Shown: positions 7,780 to 16,468, counted from the stretch's first letter. The stretch is DNA of 64,000 nt from DASVFB01 sp963815965 (GCA_963815965.1 CAWFIT010000008.1:1-64000), one strand, 5' to 3'. Notes: generated by a model not told the origin, from the letters alone. Program-made: numbers and translations.

Positions 7780-9408
7780 TTACATCATGCCGCCCATGTC
7801 ACCCATGCCGCCCGCCATGCCGGCTCCGGCCTTCTCGGCCGGCTCGGCGACGACGGCCTCGGTCATGAGGATGTTCTTCGCGATCGACGCTGCGTTCTGC
7901 AGCGCGGAGCGGGTGACCATGGTCGGGTCGATGATGCCGGCCTTGACGAGGTCCTCGACCTCGTTCGTGTCGACGTTCAGGCCATGGCCCTTGGCGGCCG
8001 TGCGGACCTTGTTGACCACGACCGACGCCTCGAGTCCCGCGTTGTAGGCGAGCTGCCGGAGCGGCTCCTCGAGCGCCCGGACGATGATCTGGGCGCCGGT
8101 CCGTTCGTCCGGATCGCCGAAGCCGTCCAGCTTGATTGACCCAGCCGCGTTCAGGAGCGCGACACCGCCGCCGGGGACGATGCCTTCCTCGAGCGCCGCG
8201 CGGGTCGCCTGGACGGCGTCCTCGACGCGGTGCTTCTTCTCCTTCATCTCGGTCTCCGTCGCAGCACCGACCTTGATCACGGCGACGCCACCCGACAACT
8301 TCGCGAGCCGCTCCTGGAGCTTCTCGCGGTCGAAGTCGGAGTCGGTGTCCTCGATCTCGGACTTGAGCTGCTTGATGCGGGCCTTGATCGCCTCGCCATC
8401 GCCGGCGCCGTCGATGATCGTCGTCGAGTCCTTGTCGACGACGACGCGGCGGGCGTGGCCGAGCTGCGTGACCTTCGTGTTCTCGAGCTTGAGCCCCAGC
8501 TCCTCGGTGATCACTTCGCCGCCCGTGAGGATCCCAATGTCCTCGAGCATCCGCTTGCGACGGTCACCGAAGCCGGGCGCCTTCACGGCGACCGCCTGGA
8601 ACGTGCCTCGCAGCTTGTTGACGACGATCGTCGCGAGCGACTCGCCCTCGACGTCCTCCGCCACGATCAGCAACGGCTTGCCCGCCTGGATCACCTGCTC
8701 GAGAATCGGGAGCAGATCCTTGACCGCGCCGATCTTCTGGTTCGCGACGAGGATGTACGGATCCTCGAGCACGGCCTCCATCCGCTCGGCGTCCGTGATC
8801 ATGTACGGCGACAGGTAGCCCTTGTCGAACTGCATCCCCTCGGTGAACTCGAGCTCGAGGCCGAACGTCTGGCCCTCCTCGACGTTCACGACACCGTCCT
8901 TGCCGACCTTCTCGATCGCGTCGGCGATGTTGTCGCCGATCTCGCGCTCGCGCGACGAGATGCTCGCGACCCGGGCGATGTCCTCCTTACCCGAGATCTC
9001 CTTCGACTGCGACTTCAGGTTCTCCGTAACCGAGTCCACGGCCGACTCGATCCCGCGCTTGAGCGACATCGGGTTCGCCCCCGCAGCCACGTTCTTCAGG
9101 CCCTCGCGAACGATCGCCTGCGCCAGCACCGTCGCCGTCGTCGTGCCGTCGCCGGCGACGTCGTTCGTCGCCGTCGCGACCTCGCGGACGAGCTGCGCGC
9201 CCTGGTTCTCGAAAACGTCCTCGACCTCGATCTCCCGGGCAATCGTGACGCCGTCGTTCGTAATCGTCGGCGCGCCGAACTTCTTGTCCAGCACCACATA
9301 ACGCCCCTTCGGGCCAAGCGTCACCTTGACCGCATCGGCGAGGATGTTCACACCACGCTCCAGCGCACGACGCGCGTCCTCGTTGAACTTGAGCTCCTTG
9401 TGAGACAT
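7780..9408 (-). CDS. groL: 60-kDa chaperonin GroEL
   Basis: A full-length 542-residue chaperonin. It has the ATP-binding DGTTTATVLAQAI motif near residue 85, a conserved apical domain (KAPGFGDRRKRML) and the GGM-type C-terminal tail (GGMGDMGGMM). The start ATG has AGGAGG six bases upstream. It follows groS by 24 bases on the same strand. GroEL forms the 14-mer folding chamber with GroES in the cytoplasm. No CIRCE (TTAGCACTC-type) element is visible upstream of the operon, so heat-shock control by HrcA is not supported from this sequence. Actinobacteria often have several groEL copies, and whether this is the only one cannot be told here. Confidence 0.98.
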   Translation of the reverse strand: MSHKELKFNEDARRALERGVNILADAVKVTLGPKGRYVVLDKKFGAPTITNDGVTIAREIEVEDVFENQGAQLVREVATATNDVAGDGTTTATVLAQAIVREGLKNVAAGANPMSLKRGIESAVDSVTENLKSQSKEISGKEDIARVASISSREREIGDNIADAIEKVGKDGVVNVEEGQTFGLELEFTEGMQFDKGYLSPYMITDAERMEAVLEDPYILVANQKIGAVKDLLPILEQVIQAGKPLLIVAEDVEGESLATIVVNKLRGTFQAVAVKAPGFGDRRKRMLEDIGILTGGEVITEELGLKLENTKVTQLGHARRVVVDKDSTTIIDGAGDGEAIKARIKQLKSEIEDTDSDFDREKLQERLAKLSGGVAVIKVGAATETEMKEKKHRVEDAVQATRAALEEGIVPGGGVALLNAAGSIKLDGFGDPDERTGAQIIVRALEEPLRQLAYNAGLEASVVVNKVRTAAKGHGLNVDTNEVEDLVKAGIIDPTMVTRSALQNAASIAKNILMTEAVVAEPAEKAGAGMAGGMGDMGGMM

Positions 9409-9432
9409 GTCATTCCTCCTGATCGATACGAG

Positions 9433-9768
9433 CTAAGCGGTGGCACCAGCGAGCTTGCGTTTGCGCTTGCCACCCACGCTTACGACCTTCGCGAGCACAT
9501 CCGACTCGCGCAAGATCAGAACCTCGTCGGCGCCGAGCTTGATCTCGGTGCCGCCGTACTTCGAGAAGACGACCTTGTCGCCCTCGACGACGTCCATCGG
9601 GATGTATTCGCCCGTCTCCTGGTTGCGGGCGCCAGGTCCGACTGCAAGGACTTTGCCCCGTTGCGGCTTTTCCCTCGCGGTGTCGGGCAAGACGATCCCG
9701 CTAACCGTCTCCTCCTCGTCATCGAGAACCTCGACGATCAAGCGGTCACCAAGCGGCTGCAGATTCAT
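9433..9768 (-). CDS. groS: 10-kDa co-chaperonin GroES
   Basis: A 111-residue GroES, slightly longer than usual because of a basic C-terminal tail (GGKRKRKLAGATA). It contains the mobile-loop region SGIVLPDTAREKPQRG (residues about 24-39) and the PLGDRLIVEVLDDEE opening strand. An AAAGGAGG ribosome-binding site lies five bases before the ATG, the strongest in this part of the window. It caps GroEL rings. It leads groL and lies 66 bases downstream of the ABM-like gene at 9835-10170, on the same strand, so all three could share a transcript. Confidence 0.97.
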   Translation of the reverse strand: MNLQPLGDRLIVEVLDDEEETVSGIVLPDTAREKPQRGKVLAVGPGARNQETGEYIPMDVVEGDKVVFSKYGGTEIKLGADEVLILRESDVLAKVVSVGGKRKRKLAGATA

Positions 9769-9834
9769 GAAAACCTCCTTTGAACAGTTCTTGATCGGTC
9801 TCTGACTTGTGCTCGTCTGTCTTGCCGAGAGCCC

Positions 9835-10170
9835 CTAAGCGAGCGCCGGGACGCGGTTCGTGACCGCCGCGCCACACCACACGTGCGCGATCACTGGTCC
9901 TGCGGTGACCTTCGGCGTGTTCGGAAGCGCTGACTCGAGCTCCTGTTCGCGCACCCACCGTGCGGCGATGCGCGTCGACTCGTGGGCCTCCTTCGAATTC
10001 TCGTACAGACCGACCGAGGTGAGAACGCCCTCGCCAGCATCCATCAGGTAGTAGCCGCCGAAGCCCGGCAACTTGCTCAAGCTCGGCAGCAGGCTCTCGC
10101 CGACCTTCCTCGTTACCTCCTCAGAGTGCACCTTGTCGATGCCCTCGTAACGGCGCACGGTCGCATACAT
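9835..10170 (-). CDS. Small ABM-fold-like protein, paralogue of 12096-12407
   Basis: A 111-residue protein beginning MYATVRRYEGID, with GAG in the upstream spacer as ribosome-binding site. The layout (VRRYEGID ... LLPSLSKLPGFGGYYLMDAG ... SVGLYENSKEAHESTRIAARWV) resembles the dimeric alpha/beta-barrel (ABM/Dabb-like) fold. It shares most of its conserved positions with the 103-residue protein at 12096-12407. Function is unknown; such proteins are often annotated as hypothetical or monooxygenase-like. It lies upstream of groESL in the same direction. Confidence 0.7.
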   Translation of the reverse strand: MYATVRRYEGIDKVHSEEVTRKVGESLLPSLSKLPGFGGYYLMDAGEGVLTSVGLYENSKEAHESTRIAARWVREQELESALPNTPKVTAGPVIAHVWCGAAVTNRVPALA

Positions 10171-10456
10171 GTGATGCTCCTCACTTCTCTCGACTTGCGG
10201 CGGCGAACCCCACACGGGTCAACCCGGATGCACTCAGGCCTGGGGTGTAAGTCGAAGAGGAAGTTCTCGGAGCCTCGGCGGCCTCCGCGCTAGGTCCATG
10301 CGCCCATCGAGCATAGCAGCAGGTTTGTGCCGGGGATCACAAACCGCCCTTGCAGCCTCGATTGCTTCACGACTTGAAATCGTTCCTCGGATGTTCACTG
10401 CGTGCCGGTGGGACCCCGCCCCCAGCCGTTTGCAGAGGGAGCGGTACGCTCTCTGC

Positions 10457-10630
10457 ATGGAACGGATGCGTACCTTCTTCAAACGATTCGGAGGTGGGCG
10501 CCGACCGCCGACGGGGCCGTTGACCACCGCGGAAACGACCGAGGCCGAAGATTTGCGACAGGAGACGCTGGCGAAGGACGAGAAGCGGATCGTGCGCGAA
10601 CAGGAAGAGGCAAGGAACCACGAGGTGTAG
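10457..10630 (+). CDS. Small charged protein, 57 residues, unknown
   Basis: Starts at ATG 10457 (MERMRTFFKRFGGG); an in-frame ATG at 10466 is possible. The first half is basic and the second is a charged, probably helical stretch rich in Glu, Lys and Arg. There is no membrane segment and no recognised family. A GAGGGAG stretch lies upstream but at a long spacing (about 16 bases). Surrounding sequence at 10216-10456 and 10631-10759 holds nothing else I can support. Confidence 0.4.
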   Translation: MERMRTFFKRFGGGRRPPTGPLTTAETTEAEDLRQETLAKDEKRIVREQEEARNHEV

Positions 10631-10759
10631 CGTCCCGATCGCGCCTGCAGGCACGCCTTCACTCGGTAAAGCGCAGTGAATGCACTGTAACCAAGCGAAG
10701 GGAGCGCCGCGCAACTTTTCCCAGACTGTTCCTCAGCAGCGGGACGGCGCCGCCAGCCG

Positions 10760-11785
10760 TCAGTCGTTGCTCTGACCTGAGCGCCGGGCTTCGAGAAGGT
10801 CGGCGTCCGCGCGGGCGATCAGTTCTTGAAGACTGTCTACGGGGTCAGCCTCCGCAAGGCCGACCGTGACCGAATGCTCCGCGTTCGCCGCTGTCAGTTC
10901 CGCGGCGATTTTGTCGAAGCGTGCTCTGGCGTCGAGCGCACTGAGGTTCGGCATCGCACAGACGAGCTCGTCGCCGCCATAGCGGACGATCACGTCGTAG
11001 GGGCGGATATTCGCGCGAAGGGTCTCGCCGACGAGCTGCAGCAGTGCATCGCCGGCCAGATGGCCGTGACTGTCGTTGACCTGCTTGAGGTCGTCGACGT
11101 CGATAAAAGCGAGCACGAGCGTGGCACCGGTGCGCCGCGCACGCTCGAGCTCGCGCGACACTTCTTCAAGGCCGAACTTGCGGGTCCAAGCGCCTGTCAA
11201 TTCATCCGTTATCGCGAGCTTCAAGTTGTCGTCAGATTCGGTGCGATGCAGGCGTGCCTCAGCGCGTTCACGGGCGGCCTCTTCCCGGTCAACGGCCGCC
11301 CGAGCACGGTCGTCGGCCGCCTTGGCCCGGTCGGCCGCCGCGCGGTCCCGATCGCGCTTGGCCCGCAACAAGATGTCCTCCCGACTCGCCTGAGCGTCGT
11401 CCTCTGAATCATGCAGACGAGCCAACGTGTCGCGACCCTCCGCGCCACGGTCACGAAGCGTGGCAGCTCGATCACGATCGTCCGCCGTTCGCACTCTCGC
11501 CGCGGCACTCTCGTTGCGTAGCACCGAAACGGCGTCGCGGTCGCGACTCGACCGCTCCCGTGCCAGAGCGCTGCGGTGATAGGTGACTGCGTCTCCACCT
11601 GCAGCGAAATCGTCGTCAGCCGCGTGCTGATCCTCATCCGCGCTTCGCTGATCGCTTTCACTCCACGTCTGGTCATGATCAGACGAAGTCTGATCCAGAT
11701 CACTCGCTGTCTGGTCACGATCCGACGAAGTTTGATCGAGATCACTCGCCGTATGGTCGCGATCATTCACGGAACGATTGCGCAT
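10760..11785 (-). CDS. GGDEF diguanylate cyclase with N-terminal heptapeptide repeats
   Basis: About 341 residues from ATG at 11785 (a TTG at 11830 is an alternative). The N-terminus is six 7-residue units of the pattern SD-x-DQT-x. A long charged coiled-coil-like stretch (RDRAAADRAKAADDRARA and similar) follows, then a GGDEF domain. The active-site signature is RYGGDEL, preceded at the canonical 5-residue spacing by RPYD, an RxxD inhibitory site, so feedback-inhibited c-di-GMP synthesis is expected. No membrane segment or classical sensor domain is seen. The repeat region could mediate clustering or partner binding. The gene is divergent from 12096-12407. Confidence 0.85.
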   Translation of the reverse strand: MRNRSVNDRDHTASDLDQTSSDRDQTASDLDQTSSDHDQTWSESDQRSADEDQHAADDDFAAGGDAVTYHRSALARERSSRDRDAVSVLRNESAAARVRTADDRDRAATLRDRGAEGRDTLARLHDSEDDAQASREDILLRAKRDRDRAAADRAKAADDRARAAVDREEAARERAEARLHRTESDDNLKLAITDELTGAWTRKFGLEEVSRELERARRTGATLVLAFIDVDDLKQVNDSHGHLAGDALLQLVGETLRANIRPYDVIVRYGGDELVCAMPNLSALDARARFDKIAAELTAANAEHSVTVGLAEADPVDSLQELIARADADLLEARRSGQSND

Positions 11786-12095
11786 CCGATGGACCGCACC
11801 CGTACGAGTTCGCCGCCACCCACCTAACAACCGCGCGGCCGGCTGACCATCTCACAACCTTCTTCATCGCCAGCCCCTTCCCCCAAGCGAGTCGTCGCTG
11901 GGATACCGATGGTAGCCGGTTCTTTCACGATGATCCGACCGCGCCGCAGGATTGCGGCTATGGTGGGGTCAGCGGTTGGCCCTAGATGTTGCTGTTGAGG
12001 CTGCAGGTTCGTCTCCGGCTGTGACCCTGGCCCTGGCCGCCCGCAGTGCGCCGCGTTGAGCGCTCTGTCCCGTAGGACAACAGAAGGAGTCCCAC

Positions 12096-12407
12096 ATGCA
12101 TGCCACCATTCGTCGGTACGAAGGCGTCGACACGACCCGCACGAACGAGGTCGCCAGCAAGGTCAACCAGACGCTCGTCCCGCAGCTCCGCAAGCTCCCC
12201 GGCTTTACCGGCTTTTACCTGATCGAGGCCGGCAATGGCGTCCTGAGCTCGCTTGGTCTTTTCGAGACGTCGGAGCAGGGCGACGAGTCCACGAAGGTCG
12301 TCGCGAAGTGGATCACCGATGAGAACTTCAGCACGGCGATTCCGAACGCGCCGAAGATCACGAGCGGCAAGGTCGTTGCTCAGAGCAACGGCGTCACCGT
12401 CGCGTAG
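12096..12407 (+). CDS. Small ABM-fold-like protein, paralogue of 9835-10170
   Basis: A 103-residue protein (MHATIRRYEGVD...) with AGAAGGAG 7 bases before the ATG. It matches its paralogue at 9835-10170 in the IRRYEGVD opening, the KLPGFTGFYLIEAGNGVLSSLGLFE core and the C-terminal IPNAPKITSGKV block. No catalytic residues can be assigned. It is followed by a strong terminator-like hairpin. The 310 bases between 11786 and 12095 hold the divergent upstream regions of this gene and the GGDEF gene; I see no further gene there. Confidence 0.7.
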   Translation: MHATIRRYEGVDTTRTNEVASKVNQTLVPQLRKLPGFTGFYLIEAGNGVLSSLGLFETSEQGDESTKVVAKWITDENFSTAIPNAPKITSGKVVAQSNGVTVA

Positions 12408-12441
12408 GTCTGCGGTCGCCTAGCTCCGCCGTACTCGACCT

Positions 12442-12479
12442 CGCCAAGAGGGCCCGGCCCAGCCGTGGCCCTCTTGGCG
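12442..12479 (+). terminator. Transcription terminator hairpin after 12096-12407
   Basis: A perfect 13-base stem (arms CGCCAAGAGGGCC and GGCCCTCTTGGCG) with a 12-base loop, 34 bases after the stop codon. There is no T run, which is common for high-G+C actinobacterial terminators. It would also block read-through coming from ssrA on the other strand. Confidence 0.75.
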
Positions 12480-12578
12480 CCGGACTGCTTCAACTCGTGT
12501 GACCTGCGACTACCGCGTGTGCCAACGGCCGAGTCTAGGCCCTCGAGGATCATCAGGCGGGGACACCTGTGGCGGAAA

Positions 12579-12936
12579 TGGAGGCGGCGGGAATCGAACC
12601 CGCGTCCGCGGACGCACCGACAGAACGTCTACAAGCTTAGGCTGCCCTTTGATCTCGCCCGGACGGCCGGGGTGCAGCCGCCCTACCGCCGGGCCAGCCA
12701 TCCTTTGGTCTCACGCCTCCGGCGATTGGCTCTCCTTCGGCGCCAGCCCGTTCTTGACGCCGCTACCCGAGCCACGGGCCGAGCTCGGAGCGACGCGTCA
12801 CCTAACTAGGTTAGGCGGCGAGTGCGAGGTTGTCGTTCGCACTTGCGTTGTGTCCCGGTTGTTTTAGGAGGCCGACCGGGGACCTCCGCTTGCAGCTCTG
12901 CCGGAGAACCGACCACGTCGAGACCTGGTCGCCCCC
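12579..12936 (-). ncRNA. ssrA: Transfer-messenger RNA (tmRNA)
   Basis: About 358 nt, 5' end at 12936. The 5' GGGGGCG pairs with the 3' CGCCTCC to form the tRNA-like acceptor stem, and the T-arm carries GGGTTCGATTCCC. CCA is not encoded. The tag frame at 12811-12846 encodes ASANDNLALAA followed by a stop, ending in the LAA degron typical of SsrA tags. tmRNA frees ribosomes stalled on broken mRNA and tags the product for proteolysis, together with SmpB, encoded 3 kb away on the same strand. The 3' end is duplicated at 5940-5966. Confidence 0.95.
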
Positions 12937-12963
12937 GTATGTCGTGAGCACAGTCTAGCCTCG

Positions 12964-13873
12964 ATGAACGTGACCCTCACTGTGCGCGTCTGCTCGTCCT
13001 CCGCCGAGCTCGAGCGATCGCTCGAGATCTACAACGAGGTGCTGCCGCGGCGCGCGGCGACGAGCGAGGACATCGCGGCGTGGAAAGCCTCGGCGACCGC
13101 GACCGAGGAGTTCCTCGGCTCGGTCGACGGCGTCGACGCGGGATCCGCCGCCGTGAGCGTCGGCGCCTCGCTCCCGGACATCTGCCGGATGTTTCTGACC
13201 GTGCTGCCGGAGCTGCGTTGCCGCGGCGTCGGCTCGGCGCTTCTGGACGCTTCGGCGGGGTGGGCGGTCGAGCACGGCGTGCGGGAGCTCGAGGCAACTG
13301 TCGAGTCCGACGACGAGGAAAGCATCGGGTTCGCGCTGCGCCGTGGCTTCGAGGAGCGCTCGCGGGAGATGGGACTGGAGTTGGACGTCAAGGCTGCGGA
13401 CTCGCCGGCTGCCGAGCCCGCCGGAGGGAATCGAGATCGTCCTGTTCGCGGATCGTCCCGAGCTCGCAGACGGCGCCTACGACGTCGGCAGCGAGGCGCT
13501 TCCCGACATTCCCGGACACGAGGACTGGACGCCGCCGCCACTCGAGCAGTTCGTCGAATCGCACCTCCGCGGGCTCGCAGTCTTCCTCGCTGTCGTCGAC
13601 GGCGAGGTCGTCGGCTACGCAAAGCTGCGCGAGCACCCGGATGGCCGCACGGCGGACCACGGCATGACTGCAGTGAAGCGCGCGTGGCGCGGACGAGGTA
13701 TCGCGAAGTCGCTCAAGCTCGCGGAGATCACGTGGGCTCGCGCAAACGGGATCGAGCGACTGACCGCGTCGAACGAAGAGCGCAACGCGCCGATGCTGCG
13801 CATCAACGAGTCGCTGGGCTACCGGCCTGCACCGGGACGTGTGTACCTTCGCGGTCCGGCCACAGCACGGTGA
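12964..13873 (+). pseudogene. Tandem-GNAT acetyltransferase, frameshifted between its two domains
   Basis: From ATG 12964 a first GNAT domain runs through MFLTVLPELRCRGVGSALLDA (about residues 76-96). The frame then breaks in a CCC run at 13417-13419. Dropping one C restores a second GNAT domain (MTAVKRAWRGRGIAKSLKLAEI, then GYRPAPGRVYLRGPATAR) ending at 13873, for about 302 residues. Double-GNAT proteins are common in Actinobacteria, for example in the mycothiol-synthase-like group. The substrate here is not identifiable. Left unrepaired, the first frame reads straight into the downstream secreted-protein gene, but that fusion is not credible. Confidence 0.75.
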
Positions 13874-13947
13874 TTACAAAGCCTTTACCACGACGTCCAG
13901 CCAGAATGCGACCCGTCGCACGGAAGCAGGCTACGCTGCTACGGCGG

Positions 13948-16023
13948 ATGTCGAGGGGGTCTCACTTCGCTGCGCTCGTCGCTGGAGCGGCACTGGCGCT
14001 GGCAGCACCGGCCGTCGCCGAGGCTGCAAAGCCGGTCCCGTCGCTGCAGCCGAAAGCGACCGCGAAGCTCTGGCATCGGCTCGTGCATCAGCGGCACACG
14101 ACGGCGCGCAAGGCGGACTGCATGCGGCTCGTCTTCTACGCGGCGACCGACTGGCTGCGCCTGGCGACGAAGCTGGCGGCCAATCAGGCGCCCTGTGCGC
14201 AGTACTACATCTCGATCCCGCCGCTCGCCGCCGACAAGACGACCTTCCGCCCTGACCAGCCGTGGCGGATCCGCGCGCTCGGGTCGAACTTTCACGCGGT
14301 CGCGGAGATCAGCTACAACGGCTGGGGCTCGTGGGTCGCCGCGAACAGCAGCACCTGGTACGCGGCGGGCGTCGAAGCGCGCCGGCGGATGGCCGCGCAA
14401 GGCTTCGACATTTCCGCGGGAGACACGTGGGTCGTGAACGAATCCTCGTCGGCTGTGCGCACTGGCACCGGCGCTGCACGCCAGAACCTCCGCGACCTCG
14501 TCCGCGGGCTGTACGACGCGGGCGGCGGAGGGCCGCAGGTCAAGGGTGCCGTGTTCGTGGTCGGTGTCGGCCAATCGGCGTTGAGCCTCTCGACGTACCA
14601 AGGCACGCTCCAGCTCTGGTACGCGGACGCACCGTTCTGGGCAGACATGAACGCGTACGTCAGCGACTGGTCGCAGGAGGTCTACGGCGACATCCGCAAC
14701 TACGCAGTCCCCGGCGCATCCGCAACGACGCGACGTGACGAGCTGAACGCCTGGCTTCAGCATCCGCTTGCGCTCGCGAACGCCGGGCCTCCTGAGATCG
14801 CGACCGCGAAAGCATTCCTGCAAGCCACGTACAGCCCGCTTGCCAACGCGGCGTGGCGCTACCCGTCGGGGGCCGGCTTTGGCTGGACGGACGTCCCGTT
14901 CCAACAGATGCAGGATTACGTGTCGGCCCAGGCGTACGCACTCGGCTCGGCCGGTACGCACTTCGGCTTTGCGTGGCATCCGAACCGTCCCGACGGCGTC
15001 GGCATCACCCAGTTCGCGGCGGAGAGCGACGCGATCCTCGACCGGATGGCAGCGGCGATCCACGATCCCGCAACTGCGTGCGCCACGTCATGCACGAACG
15101 CGATTGCCGGGGCATCGTTCAACCTGGGGTGGCACGACCTCGCGACGTGGGAGGCGCCCTCCGTCGCGATCGCGAACGCGCCGACGACGTTAGCGGCGGG
15201 AACGGCATCGGGGCCGACCTCAGTCCGGCTGCAACTGGCCGGCATCACGCGTCCCGACACGCAACCGGTGACTGTCACACTCACGTCGACGTCGCCGCAA
15301 GGCGGATTCTCCGGTAGCGCGACCGGCCCCTGGACGAGGACGCTCGACACCCAGATCGCCGCCGGGTCGACAGACGCGACGTTCTACTACCGCGATACAA
15401 AGGCGGGCACGGTCACGATCGCCGCAAGCGCTCCCGGCCGAGCGGGCGCAGAGGCGGTTGTGACAGTGAAACCGGGTGCTCTGGCGAAGCTTGCGGTGAA
15501 ACCGACGACCGCAACGCTCATGTCCGGCGCTTCGCGCGTGTTCTTCGCGTCTGGAGCCGACGCGTTCGGCAACGTCTCCGCGGTGTCGCCCTCGTGGTCC
15601 GCTTCGAGCGGCAGGCTCTCGACAACCTCGGGATCGTCGACGACGTTCAGAGCCGGCAACCCGGGGAGCGCAACGATCAAGGCGCGATCCGGAACATTGA
15701 CGGCGCGCGCGACGGTGAAGGTCGTCGCCGGAGCCCGAGTCAGCCGCATCGCGTATGCGACGCGTGGGACGCGGCTCGGAGTCACCGTCGTCGTCGTGGA
15801 CTCACGGAACCGACGCGTTCCGCACGCCTCCGTGCGCCTGACTCTGCGTCGCGACGGTCGCTGGGTTGCCGCCGTTCTCGTCCGCACGAGCACGCGCGGC
15901 GTAGGCGCGTTCACGCGCACGGCGAAACGCGGGTGTTACTCCGCCATGGTCACGCGCGTGACGACACGGGGCCTCGCGTGGAACCGCGTCACGCCGAAGA
16001 ACGGCTACTGCGTTGTGATTTGA
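13948..16023 (+). CDS. Large secreted protein: N-terminal barrel-like domain plus Ig-like C-terminal region, family not recognised
   Basis: 691 residues from ATG 13948 (an in-frame ATG at 13906 is possible). A clear signal peptide (HFAALVAGAALALAAPAVAEA) precedes a domain of about 370 residues that is rich in aromatics. Notable segments are ISYNGWGSWVAANSSTWYAAG, DTWVVNES (N164-E165) and HFGFAWHPN (about 339-347). The alternating strand/helix look and the Asn-Glu pair after a strand recall clan GH-A glycosidases, but this is inference. The last 220 or so residues are Thr/Ser-rich beta-sandwich repeats typical of cell-surface adhesive domains. It is exported and possibly wall-associated. Its 3' end overlaps smpB by 35 bases, tail to tail. 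Confidence 0.75.
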   Translation: MSRGSHFAALVAGAALALAAPAVAEAAKPVPSLQPKATAKLWHRLVHQRHTTARKADCMRLVFYAATDWLRLATKLAANQAPCAQYYISIPPLAADKTTFRPDQPWRIRALGSNFHAVAEISYNGWGSWVAANSSTWYAAGVEARRRMAAQGFDISAGDTWVVNESSSAVRTGTGAARQNLRDLVRGLYDAGGGGPQVKGAVFVVGVGQSALSLSTYQGTLQLWYADAPFWADMNAYVSDWSQEVYGDIRNYAVPGASATTRRDELNAWLQHPLALANAGPPEIATAKAFLQATYSPLANAAWRYPSGAGFGWTDVPFQQMQDYVSAQAYALGSAGTHFGFAWHPNRPDGVGITQFAAESDAILDRMAAAIHDPATACATSCTNAIAGASFNLGWHDLATWEAPSVAIANAPTTLAAGTASGPTSVRLQLAGITRPDTQPVTVTLTSTSPQGGFSGSATGPWTRTLDTQIAAGSTDATFYYRDTKAGTVTIAASAPGRAGAEAVVTVKPGALAKLAVKPTTATLMSGASRVFFASGADAFGNVSAVSPSWSASSGRLSTTSGSSTTFRAGNPGSATIKARSGTLTARATVKVVAGARVSRIAYATRGTRLGVTVVVVDSRNRRVPHASVRLTLRRDGRWVAAVLVRTSTRGVGAFTRTAKRGCYSAMVTRVTTRGLAWNRVTPKNGYCVVI

Positions 16024-16459
16024 GCGCGCGCTCGATCTGACGATCGGCGTCGCGCTTGGCAAGGTCACGCCGCTTGTCCCGCCGCTCCTTGCCGCGCGCG
16101 AGCGCGACCTCGACCTTCACCTTGCCGTCCTTGAAGTAGAGCCTCGTTGGCACCAACGTGAGGCCCTTCTCGCGGATCTTGCCGAACAACGACTCGATCT
16201 CCCTGCGGTGGAGGAGCAGCTTGCGGTCCCGGTCGGTCTCGTGGTTGTGCACGTTGCCCTGGCCGTACTCGGCGATGTGCGCGCCGATCAGCCAGGCTTC
16301 GCCGTCGCGAACGTCCGCATACGCCTGCTGCAGCGAAGCGCCGCCGTCGCGGAGCGACTTCACCTCCGTGCCGGTGAGCACGACACCCGCCTCGTACCGC
16401 TCGAGCAGGTGGTAATCGTGCCGCGCCTTGCGGTTCTCGGCGATGAGCTTGACGGCCAT
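15989..16459 (-). CDS. smpB: SsrA-binding protein SmpB
   Basis: A 156-residue protein with the SmpB core: KLIAENRKARHDYHLLERYEAGVVLTGTEVKSLR at the N-terminus, AWLIGAHIAEY, and a basic helical tail (KERRDKRRDLAKRDADRQIERALK) that enters the ribosomal mRNA channel. It binds tmRNA and delivers it to stalled ribosomes. Its RNA partner is encoded about 3 kb to the left on the same strand. rnr lies 9 bases upstream, giving the common rnr-smpB pairing. The C-terminal coding end overlaps the convergent secreted-protein gene. Confidence 0.96.
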   Translation of the reverse strand: MAVKLIAENRKARHDYHLLERYEAGVVLTGTEVKSLRDGGASLQQAYADVRDGEAWLIGAHIAEYGQGNVHNHETDRDRKLLLHRREIESLFGKIREKGLTLVPTRLYFKDGKVKVEVALARGKERRDKRRDLAKRDADRQIERALKSQRSSRSSA

Positions 16460-16468
16460 TGGCGCAGG

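Noticed and set aside
5940..12604. Integrase or transposase within the ssrA-bounded segment
   Set aside because: No tyrosine-recombinase, serine-recombinase or DDE-transposase motifs were seen in any reading frame there or elsewhere in the window.
12964..16023. A single open frame of 1019 residues
   Set aside because: Its first part is a GNAT domain and its last part a signal-peptide-bearing secreted protein; the middle is a wrong-frame translation of the second GNAT domain. The single-base insertion at 13417-13419 creates the false fusion.
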